Source: Brachyhypopomus gauderio
Lineage: Eukaryota > Chordata > Actinopteri > Gymnotiformes > Hypopomidae
Direction of reading: 5' to 3'
Assembly (NCBI RefSeq): GCF_052324685.1
Contig: NC_135212.1
Coordinates: forward strand, 49,875,898-49,939,897
Length of the DNA: 64,000 nt
Shown: positions 12,559-25,345 of the stretch, in pieces
How positions within the stretch are numbered: position 1 is the stretch's first letter
How the letters are laid out: each line of letters opens with the position of its first letter
Translations under genes and position numbers: made by a program
Notes under the pieces: generated by a model
Databases searched by the model: none
Seen by the model: only the letters and a program-made list of their open reading frames with translations
What the model was told of the DNA's origin: nothing

Positions 12559-12640
12559 CGACGAAGGTGGGATTCGAACCCACGCGTGCTATGCACAATG
12601 GATTAGCAGTCCATCGCCTTAACCTCTCGGCCACCTCGTC
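12559..12640 (-). tRNA. tRNA-Ser(GCT)
   Basis: Consensus body, GTTTGTG flank. Confidence 0.85.
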
Positions 12641-12986
12641 GTTTGTGGTTGTGTGTCGATAGCAATTTCAAAGAAGCAAACACTTTCACAGCACAAAAGC
12701 AGCCGTATATGACTTGTTGGTCCTGCACTTACAACAGGAGACACGATTGTCAGAAATTAAAGAAAGCAACACCGACGAAGGTGGGATTCGAACCCACGCG
12801 TGCTATGCACAATGGATTAGCAGTCCATCCCCTTAACCTCTTGGCCACCTCGTCGTTTGTGGTTGTGTGTCGATTGCGATTTCAAAGATGCAAACACTTT
12901 CACAGCACAAAAGAAGGCTTATCTGACTTGTGGGTCCTGCACTTATATCAGGAGACACGATTGTCAGAAATTAAAGAAAGCAACAC

Positions 12987-13068
12987 CGACGAAGGTGGGA
13001 TTCGAACCCACGCGTGCTATGCACAATGGATTAGCAGTCCATCGCCTTAACCTCTCGGCCACCTCGTC
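12987..13068 (-). tRNA. tRNA-Ser(GCT)
   Basis: Consensus body, AATTAC flank. Confidence 0.85.
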
Positions 13069-13200
13069 AATTACAGTTGTGTGTCGATTGCGATTTCAAA
13101 GATGCAAACACTTTCACAGCACAAAAGGAGGCTTATCTGACTTGTGGGTCCTGCACTTATATCAGGAGACACGATTGTCAGAAATTAAAGAAAGCAACAC

Positions 13201-13282
13201 CGACGAAGGTGGGATTCGAACCCACGCGTGCTATGCACAATGGATTAGCAGTCCATCGCCTTAACCTCTCGGCCACCTCGTC
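13201..13282 (-). tRNA. tRNA-Ser(GCT)
   Basis: Consensus body, GTTTGTG flank. Confidence 0.85.
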
Positions 13283-14484
13283 GTTTGTGGTTGTGTGTCG
13301 ATAGCAATTTCAAAGAAGCAAACACTTTCACAGCACAAAAGAAGGCTTTTCTGACTTGTGGGTCCTGTAGTTACAGCAGGAGACACGATTGTCAGAAATT
13401 AAAGAAAGCAACACCGACGGAGGTGGGATTCGAACACACACGTGCTATGCATAATGGATTAGCAGTCCATCGCCTTAATCTATCCGCCACCTTGTCGTTT
13501 GTGCTTGTGTGTCGATTGCAATTTCAAAGATGCAAACACTTTCACAGCACAAAAGCAGCCGTATCTGACTTGTGGGTACTGCACTTACACCAGGAGACAT
13601 GATTGTCAGAAATTAAAGAAAGCAACACCGACGAAGGTGGGATTCGAACCCACGCGTGCTATGCACAAATGATTAGCAGTCCATCGCCTTAACCTCTCGG
13701 CCACCTCGTCAATTACGGTTGTGTGTCGATTGCGATTTCAAAGATGCAAATACTTTCACAGCACAAAAGGAGGCGTATCTGACTTGTGGGTCCTGCACTT
13801 ATATCAGGAGACACGATGGTCAGAAATTAAAGAAAGCAACACCGACGAAGGTGGGATTCTAACCCACGCGTGCTATGCACAATGGATTAGCAGTCCATCG
13901 CCTTAACCTCTCGGCCACCTCGTCGTTTGTGGTTGTGTGTCGATAGCAATTTCAAAGAAGCAAACACTTTCACAGCACAAAAGAAGGCTTTTCTGACTTG
14001 TGGGTCCTGTAGTTACAGCAGGAGACACGATTGTCAGAAATTAAAGAAAGCAACACCGATGAAGGTGGGATTCGAACACACACGTGCTATGCATAATGGA
14101 TTAGCAGTCCATCGCCTTAATCTATCGGCCACCTTGTCGTTTGTGCTTGTGTGTCGATTGCGATTTCAAAGATGCAAACACTTTCACAGCACAAAAGCAG
14201 CCGTATATGACTTGGGGGTCCTGCACTTACAACAGGAGACACGATTGTCAGAAATTAAAGAAAGCAACACCGACGAAGGTGGGATTCTAACCCACGCGTG
14301 CTATGCACAATGGATTAGCAGTCCATCCCCTTAACCTCTCGGCCACCTCGTCGTTTGTGGTTGTGTGTCGATTGCGATTTCAAAGATGCAAACACTTTCA
14401 CAGCACAAAAGGAGGCTTATCTGACTTGTGGGTCCTGCACTTATATCAGGAGACACGATTGTCAGAAATTAAAGAAAGCAACAC

Positions 14485-14566
14485 CGACGAAGGTGGGATT
14501 CGAACCCACGCGTGCTATGCACAATGGATTAGCAGTCCATCGCCTTAACCTCTCGGCCACCTCGTC
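14485..14566 (-). tRNA. tRNA-Ser(GCT)
   Basis: Consensus body, GTTTGTG flank. Confidence 0.85.
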
Positions 14567-14912
14567 GTTTGTGGTTGTGTGTCGATAGCAATTTCAAAGA
14601 AGCAAACACTTTCACAGCACAAAAGCAGCCGTATATGACTTGTTGGTCCTGCACTTACAACAGGAGACACGATTGTCAGAAATTAAAGAAAGCAACACCG
14701 ACGAAGGTGGGATTCGAACCCACGCGTGCTATGCACAATGGATTAGCAGTCCATCCCCTTAACCTCTTGGCCACCTCGTCGTTTGTGGTTGTGTGTCGAT
14801 TGCGATTTCAAAGATGCAAACACTTTCACAGCACAAAAGAAGGCTTATCTGACTTGTGGGTCCTGCACTTATATCAGGAGACACGATTGTCAGAAATTAA
14901 AGAAAGCAACAC

Positions 14913-14994
14913 CGACGAAGGTGGGATTCGAACCCACGCGTGCTATGCACAATGGATTAGCAGTCCATCGCCTTAACCTCTCGGCCACCTCGTC
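14913..14994 (-). tRNA. tRNA-Ser(GCT)
   Basis: Consensus body, AATTAC flank. Confidence 0.85.
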
Positions 14995-15126
14995 AATTAC
15001 AGTTGTGTGTCGATTGCGATTTCAAAGATGCAAACACTTTCACAGCACAAAAGGAGGCTTATCTGACTTGTGGGTCCTGCACTTATATCAGGAGACACGA
15101 TTGTCAGAAATTAAAGAAAGCAACAC

Positions 15127-15208
15127 CGACGAAGGTGGGATTCGAACCCACGCGTGCTATGCACAATGGATTAGCAGTCCATCGCCTTAACCTCTCGGCC
15201 ACCTCGTC
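15127..15208 (-). tRNA. tRNA-Ser(GCT)
   Basis: Consensus body, AATTAC flank. Confidence 0.85.
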
Positions 15209-15340
15209 AATTACAGTTGTGTGTCGATTGCGATTTCAAAGATGCAAACACTATCACAGCACAAAAGGAGGCTTATCTGACTTGTGGGTCCTGCACTTAT
15301 ATCAGGAGACACGATTGTCAGAAATTAAAGAAAGCAACAC

Positions 15341-15422
15341 CGACGAAGGTGGGATTCGAACCCACGCGTGCTATGCACAATGGATTAGCAGTCCATCGCC
15401 TTAACCTCTCGGCCACCTCGTC
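15341..15422 (-). tRNA. tRNA-Ser(GCT)
   Basis: Consensus body, AATTAC flank. Confidence 0.85.
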
Positions 15423-15554
15423 AATTACGGTTGTGTGTCGATTGCGATTTCAAAGATGCAAATACTTTCACAGCACAAAAGGAGGCGTATCTGACTTGTG
15501 GGTCCTGCACTTATATCAGGAGACACGATGGTCAGAAATTAAAGAAAGCAACAC

Positions 15555-15636
15555 CGACGAAGGTGGGATTCGAACCCACGCGTGCTATGCACAATGGATT
15601 AGCAGTCCATCGCCTTAACCTCTCGGCCACCTCGTC
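15555..15636 (-). tRNA. tRNA-Ser(GCT)
   Basis: Consensus body, GTTTGTG flank; counterpart of 6995 and 11275. Confidence 0.85.
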
Positions 15637-15982
15637 GTTTGTGGTTGTGTGTCGATAGCAATTTCAAAGAAGCAAACACTTTCACAGCACAAAAGAAGGC
15701 TTTTCTGACTTGTGGGTCCTGTAGTTACAGCAGGAGACACGATTGTCAGAAATTAAAGAAAGCAACACCGACGGAGGTGGGATTCGAACACACACGTGCT
15801 ATGCATAATGGATTAGCAGTCCATCGCCTTAATCTATCCGCCACCTTGTCGTTTGTGCTTGTGTGTCGATTGCAATTTCAAAGATGCAAACACTTTCACA
15901 GCACAAAAGCAGCCGTATCTGACTTGTGGGTACTGCACTTACACCAGGAGACATGATTGTCAGAAATTAAAGAAAGCAACAC

Positions 15983-16064
15983 CGACGAAGGTGGGATTCG
16001 AACCCACGCGTGCTATGCACAATGGATTAGCAGTCCATCGCCTTAACCTCTCGGCCACCTCGTC
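15983..16064 (-). tRNA. tRNA-Ser(GCT)
   Basis: Consensus body, AATTAC flank. Sits where the higher-order repeat would predict the broken anticodon-stem class, so the series breaks here. Confidence 0.85.
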
Positions 16065-16196
16065 AATTACGGTTGTGTGTCGATTGCGATTTCAAAGATG
16101 CAAATACTTTCACAGCACAAAAGGAGGCGTATCTGACTTGTGGGTCCTGCACTTATATCAGGAGACACGATGGTCAGAAATTAAAGAAAGCAACAC

Positions 16197-16278
16197 CGAC
16201 GAAGGTGGGATTCGAACCCACGCGTGCTATGCACAATGGATTAGCAGTCCATCGCCTTAACCTCTCGGCCACCTCGTC
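16197..16278 (-). tRNA. tRNA-Ser(GCT)
   Basis: Consensus body, GTTTGTG flank. Confidence 0.85.
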
Positions 16279-16624
16279 GTTTGTGGTTGTGTGTCGATAG
16301 CAATTTCAAAGAAGCAAACACTTTCACAGCACAAAAGCAGCCGTATATGACTTGTTGGTCCTGCACTTACAACAGGAGACACGATTGTCAGAAATTAAAG
16401 AAAGCAACACCGACGAAGGTGGGATTCGAACCCACGCGTGCTATGCACAATGGATTAGCAGTCCATCCCCTTAACCTCTTGGCCACCTCGTCGTTTGTGG
16501 TTGTGTGTCGATTGCGATTTCAAAGATGCAAACACTTTCACAGCACAAAAGAAGGCTTATCTGACTTGTGGGTCCTGCACTTATATCAGGAGACACGATT
16601 GTCAGAAATTAAAGAAAGCAACAC

Positions 16625-16706
16625 CGACGAAGGTGGGATTCGAACCCACGCGTGCTATGCACAATGGATTAGCAGTCCATCGCCTTAACCTCTCGGCCAC
16701 CTCGTC
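16625..16706 (-). tRNA. tRNA-Ser(GCT)
   Basis: Consensus body, AATTAC flank. Confidence 0.85.
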
Positions 16707-17052
16707 AATTACAGTTGTGTGTCGATTGCGATTTCAAAGATGCAAACACTTTCACAGCACAAAAGGAGGCTTATCTGACTTGTGGGTCCTGCACTTACAA
16801 CAGGAGACACGATTGTCAGAAATTAAAGAAAGCAACACCGACGAAGGTGGGATTCTAACCCACGCGTGCTATGCACAATGGATTAGCAGTCCATCCCCTT
16901 AACCTCTCGGCCACCTCGTCGTTTGTGGTTGTGTGTCGATTGCGATTTCAAAGATGCAAACACTTTCACAGCACAAAAGGAGGCTTATCTGACTTGTGGG
17001 TCCTGCACTTATATCAGGAGAGACGATTGTCAGAAATTAAAGAAAGCAACAC

Positions 17053-17134
17053 CGACGAAGGTGGGATTCGAACCCACGCGTGCTATGCACAATGGATTAG
17101 CAGTCCATCGCCTTAACCTCTCGGCCACCTCGTC
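17053..17134 (-). tRNA. tRNA-Ser(GCT)
   Basis: Consensus body, AATTAC flank; shares the spacer marker GAGAGACGATTG with the copy at 150. Confidence 0.85.
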
Positions 17135-18122
17135 AATTACAGTTGTGTGTCGATTGCGATTTCAAAGATGCAAACACTTTCACAGCACAAAAGGAGGCTT
17201 ATCTGACTTGTGGGTCCTGCACTTATATCAGGAGACACGATTGTCAGAAATTAAAGAAAGCAACACCGACGAAGGTGGGATTCGAACCCACGCGTGCTAT
17301 GCTCAATGGATCAGCAGTCCATCGCCTTAACCTCTCGGCCACCTCGTCAATTACGGCTGTGTGTCGATTGCGATTTCAAAGATGCAAATACTTTCACAGC
17401 ACAAAAGGAGGCGTATCTGACTTGTGGGTCCTGCACTTATATCAGGAGACACGATTGTCAGAAATTAAAGAAAGCAACACCGACGAAGGTGGGATTCGAA
17501 CCCACACGTGCTATGCACAATGGATTAGCAGTCCATAGCCTTAACCTCTCGGCCACCTCGTCGTTTGTGGTTGTGTGTCGATAGCAATTTCAAAGAAGCA
17601 AACACTTTCACAGCTCAAAAGAAGGCTTTTCTGACTTGTGGGTCCTGTAGTTACAGCAGGAGACACGATTGTCAGAAATTAAAGAAAGCAACACCGACGA
17701 AGGTGGGATTCGAACACACACGTGCTATGCATAATGGATTAGCAGTCCATCGCCTTAATCTATCGGCCACCTTGTCGTTTGTGCTTGTGTGTCGATTGCG
17801 ATTTCAAAGATGCAAACACTTTCACAGCACAAAAGGAGGCTTATCTGACTTGTGGGTCCTGCACTTACAACAGGAGACACGATTGTCAGAAATTAAAGAA
17901 AGCAACACCGACGAAGGTGGGATTCGAACCCACGCGTGCTATGCACAATGGATTAGCAGTCCATCCCCTTAACCTCTCGGCCACCTCGTCGTTTGTGGTT
18001 GTGTGTCGATTGCGATTTCAAAGATGCAAACACTTTCACAGCACAAAAGGAGGCTTATCTGACTTGTGGGTCCTGCACTTATATCAGGAGACACGATTGT
18101 CAGAAATTAAAGAAAGCAACAC

Positions 18123-18204
18123 CGACGAAGGTGGGATTCGAACCCACGCGTGCTATGCACAATGGATTAGCAGTCCATCGCCTTAACCTCTCGGCCACCT
18201 CGTC
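18123..18204 (-). tRNA. tRNA-Ser(GCT)
   Basis: Consensus body, AATTAC flank. Confidence 0.85.
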
Positions 18205-18550
18205 AATTACTGTTGTGTGTCGATTGCGATTTCAAAGATGCAAACACTTTCACAGCACAAAAGGAGGCTTATCTGACTTGTGGGTCCTGCACTTACAACA
18301 GGAGACACGATTGTCAGAAATTAAAGAAAGCAACACCGACGAAGGTGGGATTCGAACCCACGCATGCTATGCACAATGGATTAGCAGTCCATCCCCTTAA
18401 CCTCTCGGCCACCTCGTCGTTTGTGGTTGTGTGTCGATTGCGATTTCAAAGATGCAAACACTTTCACAGCACAAAAGGAGGCTTATCTGACTTGTGGGTC
18501 CTGCACTTATATCAGGAGACACGATTGTCAGAAATTAAAGAAAGCAACAC

Positions 18551-18632
18551 CGACGAAGGTGGGATTCGAACCCACGCGTGCTATGCACAATGGATTAGCA
18601 GTCCATCGCCTTAACCTCTCAGCCACCTCGTC
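18551..18632 (-). tRNA. tRNA-Ser(GCT)
   Basis: D-stem 5' strand is GCT instead of GCC, leaving a U-G wobble; AATTAC flank. Confidence 0.8.
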
Positions 18633-19620
18633 AATTACTGTTGTGTGTCGATTGCGATTTCAAAGATGCAAACACTTTCACAGCACAAAAGGAGGCTTAT
18701 CTGACTTGTGGGTCCTGCACTTATATCAGGAGACACGATTGTCAGAAATTAAAGAAAGCAACACCGACGAAGGTGGGATTCGAACCCACGCGTGCTATGC
18801 TCAATGGATCAGCAGTCCATCGCCTTAACCTCTCGGCCACCTCGTCAATTACGGCTGTGTGTCGATTGCGATTTCAAAGATGCAAATACTTTCACAGCAC
18901 AAAAGGAGGCGTATCTGACTTGTGGGTCCTGCACTTATATCAGGAGACACGATTGTCAGAAATTAAAGAAAGCAACACCGACGAAGGTGGGATTCGAACC
19001 CACACGTGCTATGCACAATGGATTAGCAGTCCATAGCCTTAACCTCTCGGCCACCTCGTCGTTTGTGGTTGTGTGTCGATAGCAATTTCAAAGAAGCAAA
19101 CACTTTCACAGCTCAAAAGAAGGCTTTTCTGACTTGTGGGTCCTGTAGTTACAGCAGGAGACACGATTGTCAGAAATTAAAGAAAGCAACACAGACGAAG
19201 GTGGGATTCGAACACACACGTGCTATGCATAATGGATTAGCAGTCCATCCCCTTAACCTCTCGGCCACCTCGTCGTTTGTGGTTGTGTGTCGATTGCGAT
19301 TTCAAAGATGCAAACACTTTCACAGCACAAAAGGAGGCTTATCTGACTTGTGGGTCCTGCACTTACAACAGGAGACACGATTGTCAGAAATTAAAGAAAG
19401 CAACACCGACGAAGGTGGGATTCGAACCCACGCGTGCTATGCACAATGGATTAGCAGTCCATCCCCTTAACCTCTCGGCCACCTCGTCGTTTGTGGTTGT
19501 GTGTCGATTGCGATTTCAAAGATGCAAACACTTTCACAGCACAAAAGGAGGCTTATCTGACTTGTGGGTCCTGCACTTATATCAGGAGACACGATTGTCA
19601 GAAATTAAAGAAAGCAACAC

Positions 19621-19702
19621 CGACGAAGGTGGGATTCGAACCCACGCGTGCTATGCACAATGGATTAGCAGTCCATCGCCTTAACCTCTCGGCCACCTCG
19701 TC
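19621..19702 (-). tRNA. tRNA-Ser(GCT)
   Basis: Consensus body, AATTAC flank. Confidence 0.85.
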
Positions 19703-19834
19703 AATTACTGTTGTGTGTCGATTGCGATTTCAAAGATGCAAACACTTTCACAGCACAAAAGGAGGCTTATCTGACTTGTGGGTCCTGCACTTATATCAGG
19801 AGACACGATTGTCAGAAATTAAAGAAAGCAACAC

Positions 19835-19916
19835 CGACGAAGGTGGGATTCGAACCCACGCGTGCTATGCACAATGGATTAGCAGTCCATCGCCTTAACC
19901 TCTCGGCCACCTCGTC
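19835..19916 (-). tRNA. tRNA-Ser(GCT)
   Basis: Consensus body, GTTTGTG flank. Confidence 0.85.
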
Positions 19917-20262
19917 GTTTGTGGTTGTGTGTCGATAGCAATTTCAAAGAAGCAAACACTTTCACAGCACAAAAGAAGGCTTTTCTGACTTGTGGGTCCT
20001 GTAGTTACAGCAGGAGACACGATTGTCAGAAATTAAAGAAAGCAACACCGACGAAGGTGGGATTCGAACACACACGTGCTATGCATAATGGATTAGCAGT
20101 CCATCGCCTTAATCTATCGGCCAACTTGTCGTTTGTGCTTGTGTGTCGATTGCGATTTCAAAGATGCAAACACTTTCACAGCACAAAAGCAGCCGTATAT
20201 GACTTGTGGGTCCTGCACTTACAACAGGAGACACGATTGTCAGAAATTAAAGAAAGCAACAC

Positions 20263-20344
20263 CGACGAAGGTGGGATTCGAACCCACACGTGCTATGCAC
20301 AATGGATTAGCAGTCCATCGCCTTAACCTCTCGGCCACCTCGTC
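20263..20344 (-). tRNA. tRNA-Ser(GCT)
   Basis: Duplicate of 2932, with the same C-to-T beside the variable arm. Confidence 0.85.
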
Positions 20345-20476
20345 AATTACGGTTGTGTGTCGATTGCGATTTCAAAGATGCAAATACTTTCACAGCACAA
20401 AAGGAGGCGTATCTGACTTGTGGGTCCTGCACTTATATCAGGAGACACGATTGTCAGAAATTAAAGAAAGCAACAC

Positions 20477-20558
20477 CGACGAAGGTGGGATTCGAACCCA
20501 CGCGTGCTATGCACAATGGATTAGCAGTCCATCGCCTTAACCCCTCGGCCACCTTGTC
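20477..20558 (-). tRNA. tRNA-Ser(GCT), acceptor mismatch
   Basis: Acceptor GACAAGG (A-C mismatch) and one D-loop change; duplicate of 3146. Confidence 0.75.
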
Positions 20559-21332
20559 GTTTGTGGTTGTGTGTCGATAGCAATTTCAAAGAAGCAAACA
20601 CTTTCACAGCACAAAAGAAGGCTTTTCTGACTTGTGGGTCCAGTAGTTACAGCAGGAGACACGATTGTCAGAAATTAAAGAAAGCAACACCGACGAAGGT
20701 GGGATTCGAACACACACGTGCTATGCATAATGGATTAGCAGTCCATCGCCTTAATCTATCAGCCACCTTGTCGTTTGTGCTTGTGTGTCGATTGCGATTT
20801 CAAAGATGCAAACACTTTCACAGCACAAAAGGAGGCTTATCTGACTTGTGGGTCCTGCACTTACAACAGGAGACACGATTGTCAGAAATTAAAGAAAGCA
20901 ACACCGACGAAGGTGGGATTCGAACCCACGCGTGCTATGCACAATGGATTAGCAGTCCATCCCCTTAACCTCTCGGCCACCTCGTCGTTTGTGGTTGTGT
21001 GTCGATTGCGATTTCAAAGATGCAAACACTTTCACAGCACAAAAGGAGGCTTATCTGACTTGTGGGTCCTGCACTTACAACAGGAGACACGATTGTCAGA
21101 AATTAAAGAAAGCAACACCGACGAAGGTGGGATTCAAACCCACGCGTGCTATGCACAATGGATTAGCAGTACATCGCCTTAACCTCTCGGCCACCTCGTC
21201 AATTACAGTTGTGTGTCGATTGCGATTTCAAAGATGCAAACACTTTCACAGCACAAAAGGAGGCTTATCTGACTTGTGGGTCCTGCACTTATATCAGGAG
21301 ACACGATTGTCAGAAATTAAAGAAAGCAACAC

Positions 21333-21414
21333 CGACGAAGGTGGGATTCGAACCCACGCGTGCTATGCACAATGGATTAGCAGTCCATCGCCTTAACCTC
21401 TCGGGCACCTCGTC
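21333..21414 (-). tRNA. tRNA-Ser(GCT), D-stem mismatch
   Basis: First D-stem base is C instead of G, losing the 10-25 pair; AATTAC flank. Confidence 0.75.
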
Positions 21415-21546
21415 AATTACAGTTGTGTGTCGATTGCGATTTCAAAGATGCAAACACTTTCACAGCACAAAAGGAGGCTTATCTGACTTGTGGGTCCTGC
21501 ACTTATATCAGGAGACACGATTGTCAGAAATTAAAGAAAGCAACAC

Positions 21547-21628
21547 CGACGAAGGTGGGATTCGAACCCACGCGTGCTATGCACAATGGATTAGCAGTCC
21601 ATCGCCTTAACCTCTCGGCCACCTCGTC
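21547..21628 (-). tRNA. tRNA-Ser(GCT)
   Basis: Consensus body, GTTTGTG flank. Confidence 0.85.
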
Positions 21629-21974
21629 GTTTGTGGTTGTGTGTCGATAGCAATTTCAAAGAAGCAAACACTTTCACAGCACAAAAGAAGGCTTTTCTGA
21701 CTTGTGGGTCCTGTAGTTACAGCAGGAGACACGATTGTCAGAAATTAAAGAAAGCAACACCGACGAAGGTGGGATTCGAACACACACGTGCTATGCATAA
21801 TGGATTAGCAGTCCATCGCCTTAATCTATCGGCCACCTTGTCGTTTGTGCTTGTGTGTCGATTGCGATTTCAAAGATGCAAACACTTTCACAGCACAAAA
21901 GCAGCCGTATATGACTTGTGGGTCCTGCACTTACAACAGGAGACACGATTGTCAGAAATTAAAGAAAGCAACAC

Positions 21975-22056
21975 CGACGAAGGTGGGATTCGAACCCACG
22001 CGTGCTATGCACAATGGATTAGCAGTCCATCGCCTTAACCTCTCGGCCACCTCGTC
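21975..22056 (-). tRNA. tRNA-Ser(GCT)
   Basis: Consensus body, AATTAC flank. Confidence 0.85.
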
Positions 22057-22188
22057 AATTACGGTTGTGTGTCGATTGCGATTTCAAAGATGCAAATACT
22101 TTCACAGCACAAAAGGAGGCGTATCTGACTTGTGGGTCCTGCACTTATATCAGGAGACACGATTGTCAGAAATTAAAGAAAGCAACAC

Positions 22189-22270
22189 CGACGAAGGTGG
22201 GATTCGAACCCACGCGTGCTATGCACAATGGATTAGCAGTCCATCGCCTTAACCTCTCGGCCACCTCGTC
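22189..22270 (-). tRNA. tRNA-Ser(GCT)
   Basis: Consensus body, GTTTGTG flank. Confidence 0.85.
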
Positions 22271-22830
22271 GTTTGTGGTTGTGTGTCGATAGCAATTTCA
22301 AAGAAGCAAACACTTTCACAGCACAAAAGAAGGCTTTTCTGACTTGTGGGTCCAGTAGTTACAGCAGGAGACACGATTGTCAGAAATTGAAGAAAGCAAC
22401 ACCGACGAAGGTGGGATTCGAACACACACGTGCTATGCATAATGGATTAGCAGTCCATCGCCTTAATCTATCGGCCACCTTGTCGTTTGTGCTTGTGTGT
22501 CGATTGCGATTTCAAAGATGCAAACACTTTCACAGCACAAAAGGAGGCTTATCTGACTTGTGGGTCCTGCACTTACAACAGGAGACACGATTGTCAGAAA
22601 TTAAAGAAAGCAACACCGACGAAGGTGGGATTCGAACACACACGTGCTATGCATAATGGATTAGCAGTCCATCCCCTTAACCTCTCGGCCACCTCGTCGT
22701 TTGTGGTTGTGTGTCGATTGCGATTTCAAAGATGCAAACACTTTCACAGCACAAAAGGAGGCTTATCTGACTTGTGGGTCCTGCACTTACAACAGGAGAC
22801 ACGATTGTCAGAAATTAAAGAAAGCAACAC

Positions 22831-22912
22831 CGACAAAGGTGGGATTCGAACCCACGCGTGCTATGCACAATGGATTAGCAGTCCATCGCCTTAACCTCTC
22901 GGCCACCTCGTC
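22831..22912 (-). tRNA. tRNA-Ser(GCT)
   Basis: 3' acceptor strand CTTTGTC adds a second G-U wobble; otherwise consensus. Confidence 0.8.
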
Positions 22913-23258
22913 GTTTGTGGTTGTGTGTCGATAGCAATTTCAAAGAAGCAAACACTTTCACAGCACAAAAGAAGGCTTTTCTGACTTGTGGATCCTGTAG
23001 TTACAGCAGGAGACACGATTGTCAGAAATTAAAGAAAGCAACACCGACGAAGGTGGGATTCGAACACACGCGTGCTATGCACAATGGATTAGCAGTCCAT
23101 CGCCTTAACCTCTCGGCCACCTCGTCGTTTGTGGTTGTGTGTCGATAGCAATTTCAAAGAAGCAAACACTTTCACGGCACAAAAGAAGGCTTTTCTGACT
23201 TGTGGGTCCTGTAGTTACAGCAGGAGACACGATTGTCAGAAATTAAAGAAAGCAACAC

Positions 23259-23298
23259 CGACGAAGGTGGGATTCGAACACACACGTGCTATGCATAA
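23259..23298 (-). pseudogene. 3' half of class B tRNA-Ser split by the CACTAG-ended insertion
   Basis: T-arm and variable arm of a class B copy stop at ATAA just before CACTAG. The 5' half is at 25300-25345. Confidence 0.9.
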
Positions 23299-25299
<2,001 letters not shown>

Positions 25300-25345
25300 A
25301 TAATGGATTAGCAGTCCATCGCCTTAATCTATCGGCCACCTTGTC
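25300..25345 (-). pseudogene. 5' half of the split class B tRNA-Ser
   Basis: Starts with the duplicated ATAA and continues with the class B anticodon arm, D-arm (ATAGATTAAGG) and acceptor GACAAGG. Joining the halves at ATAA restores an exact class B copy. Confidence 0.9.

Larger units (their letters stand above)
7423..13710 (-). pseudogene. Variant class N: tRNA-Ser with broken anticodon stem (4 copies)
   Basis: Starts 7423, 9349, 11703, 13629. The 3' anticodon strand TCCAT is replaced by TCATT, so the five-pair stem cannot form although GCT remains. 7423 has an additional T-stem change (CTTGGG). All four occupy the second position of the 9/11-unit series. Confidence 0.8.
11151..15430 (-). 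repeat. 4280-bp higher-order repeat, copy 2
   Basis: Second copy of the 20-unit block at 6871, with the same class order and the same private mutations, such as the CTATCAC change near 10969 and again near 15249. A third copy starts at 15431 but diverges after about 2.5 units. Confidence 0.85.
7637..16920 (-). pseudogene. Variant class X: tRNA-Ser with T-loop C56A (9 copies)
   Basis: Starts 7637, 9563, 11917, 13843 (C56A only) and 8065, 9991, 12345, 14271, 16839 (C56A plus the class P D-stem change). T-loop TTCGAAT has become TTAGAAT, which removes the conserved C that pairs with G19 of the D-loop and hits the invariant core of the B box (GGTTAGAATCC). Loss of promoter activity and of the tRNA elbow is expected. 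Confidence 0.8.
17143..18634 (-). repeat. Internal array duplication I, distal copy
   Basis: Partner of 454-1945. The marker units 17267 and 17481 are repeated again at 18765 and 18979, so part of this copy has been duplicated a second time locally. Confidence 0.8.
578..19060 (-). tRNA. Minor tRNA-Ser(GCT) variants L and S (6 copies)
   Basis: L copies at 578, 17267 and 18765 have A37 changed to G next to the anticodon and a variable-arm stem GAGC/GCAC with one mismatch. S copies at 792, 17481 and 18979 have base 26 changed from G to T. The two always occur as neighbours L then S, so they travel as a two-unit module. Confidence 0.75.
364..21200 (-). tRNA. Minor tRNA-Ser(GCT) variant K (3 copies)
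   Basis: Starts 364, 3788 and 21119. T-loop reads TTTGAAT, changing the conserved C56 to T in the B box. 3788 and 21119 also have GATGTA in the 5' anticodon strand, losing one pair. Probably impaired. Confidence 0.65.
19919..22901 (-). repeat. Internal array duplication II, distal copy
   Basis: Partner of 2588-5570 at a constant offset of 17331 bases. The offset differs from duplication I by 642 bases (three units), so units were gained or lost between the two blocks after or during the copying. Confidence 0.8.
5286..23126 (-). pseudogene. Hybrid tRNA-Ser copies (class B 3' half, other 5' half; 4 copies)
   Basis: Starts 5286, 19193 and 22617 join a class B T-arm and variable arm to a class P D-arm and acceptor. 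23045 joins a class B T-stem to an otherwise consensus body. The switch falls within the tRNA, as expected from gene conversion or unequal crossing-over between neighbouring units. Confidence 0.7.
1..23298 (-). repeat. 214-bp tandem array of tRNA-Ser(GCT) units, left block
   Basis: Head-to-tail 214-bp units run from the window edge to the insertion at 23299. Each unit has an 82-nt tRNA read on the minus strand: 7-bp acceptor stem GACGAGG/CTTCGTC, D-stem GCC/GGC, anticodon loop CTGCTAA (anticodon GCT), long variable arm GTGC-ATA-GCAC typical of serine tRNAs, T-arm GTGGG/CCCAC around TTCGAAT, discriminator G. Internal Pol III boxes are present (A box TGGCCGAGAGG, B box GGTTCGAATCC). tRNA starts follow p = 150 + 214n up to 6570, then 6781 + 214n up to 23259, with one 3-bp deletion near 6710. 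This gives 108 whole copies plus a split one. Spacers come in two 5'-flank types, GTTTGTG and AATTAC, and do not look coding. The array may serve as bulk tRNA-Ser supply or be a mostly inert satellite; sequence alone cannot decide. Confidence 0.95.
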
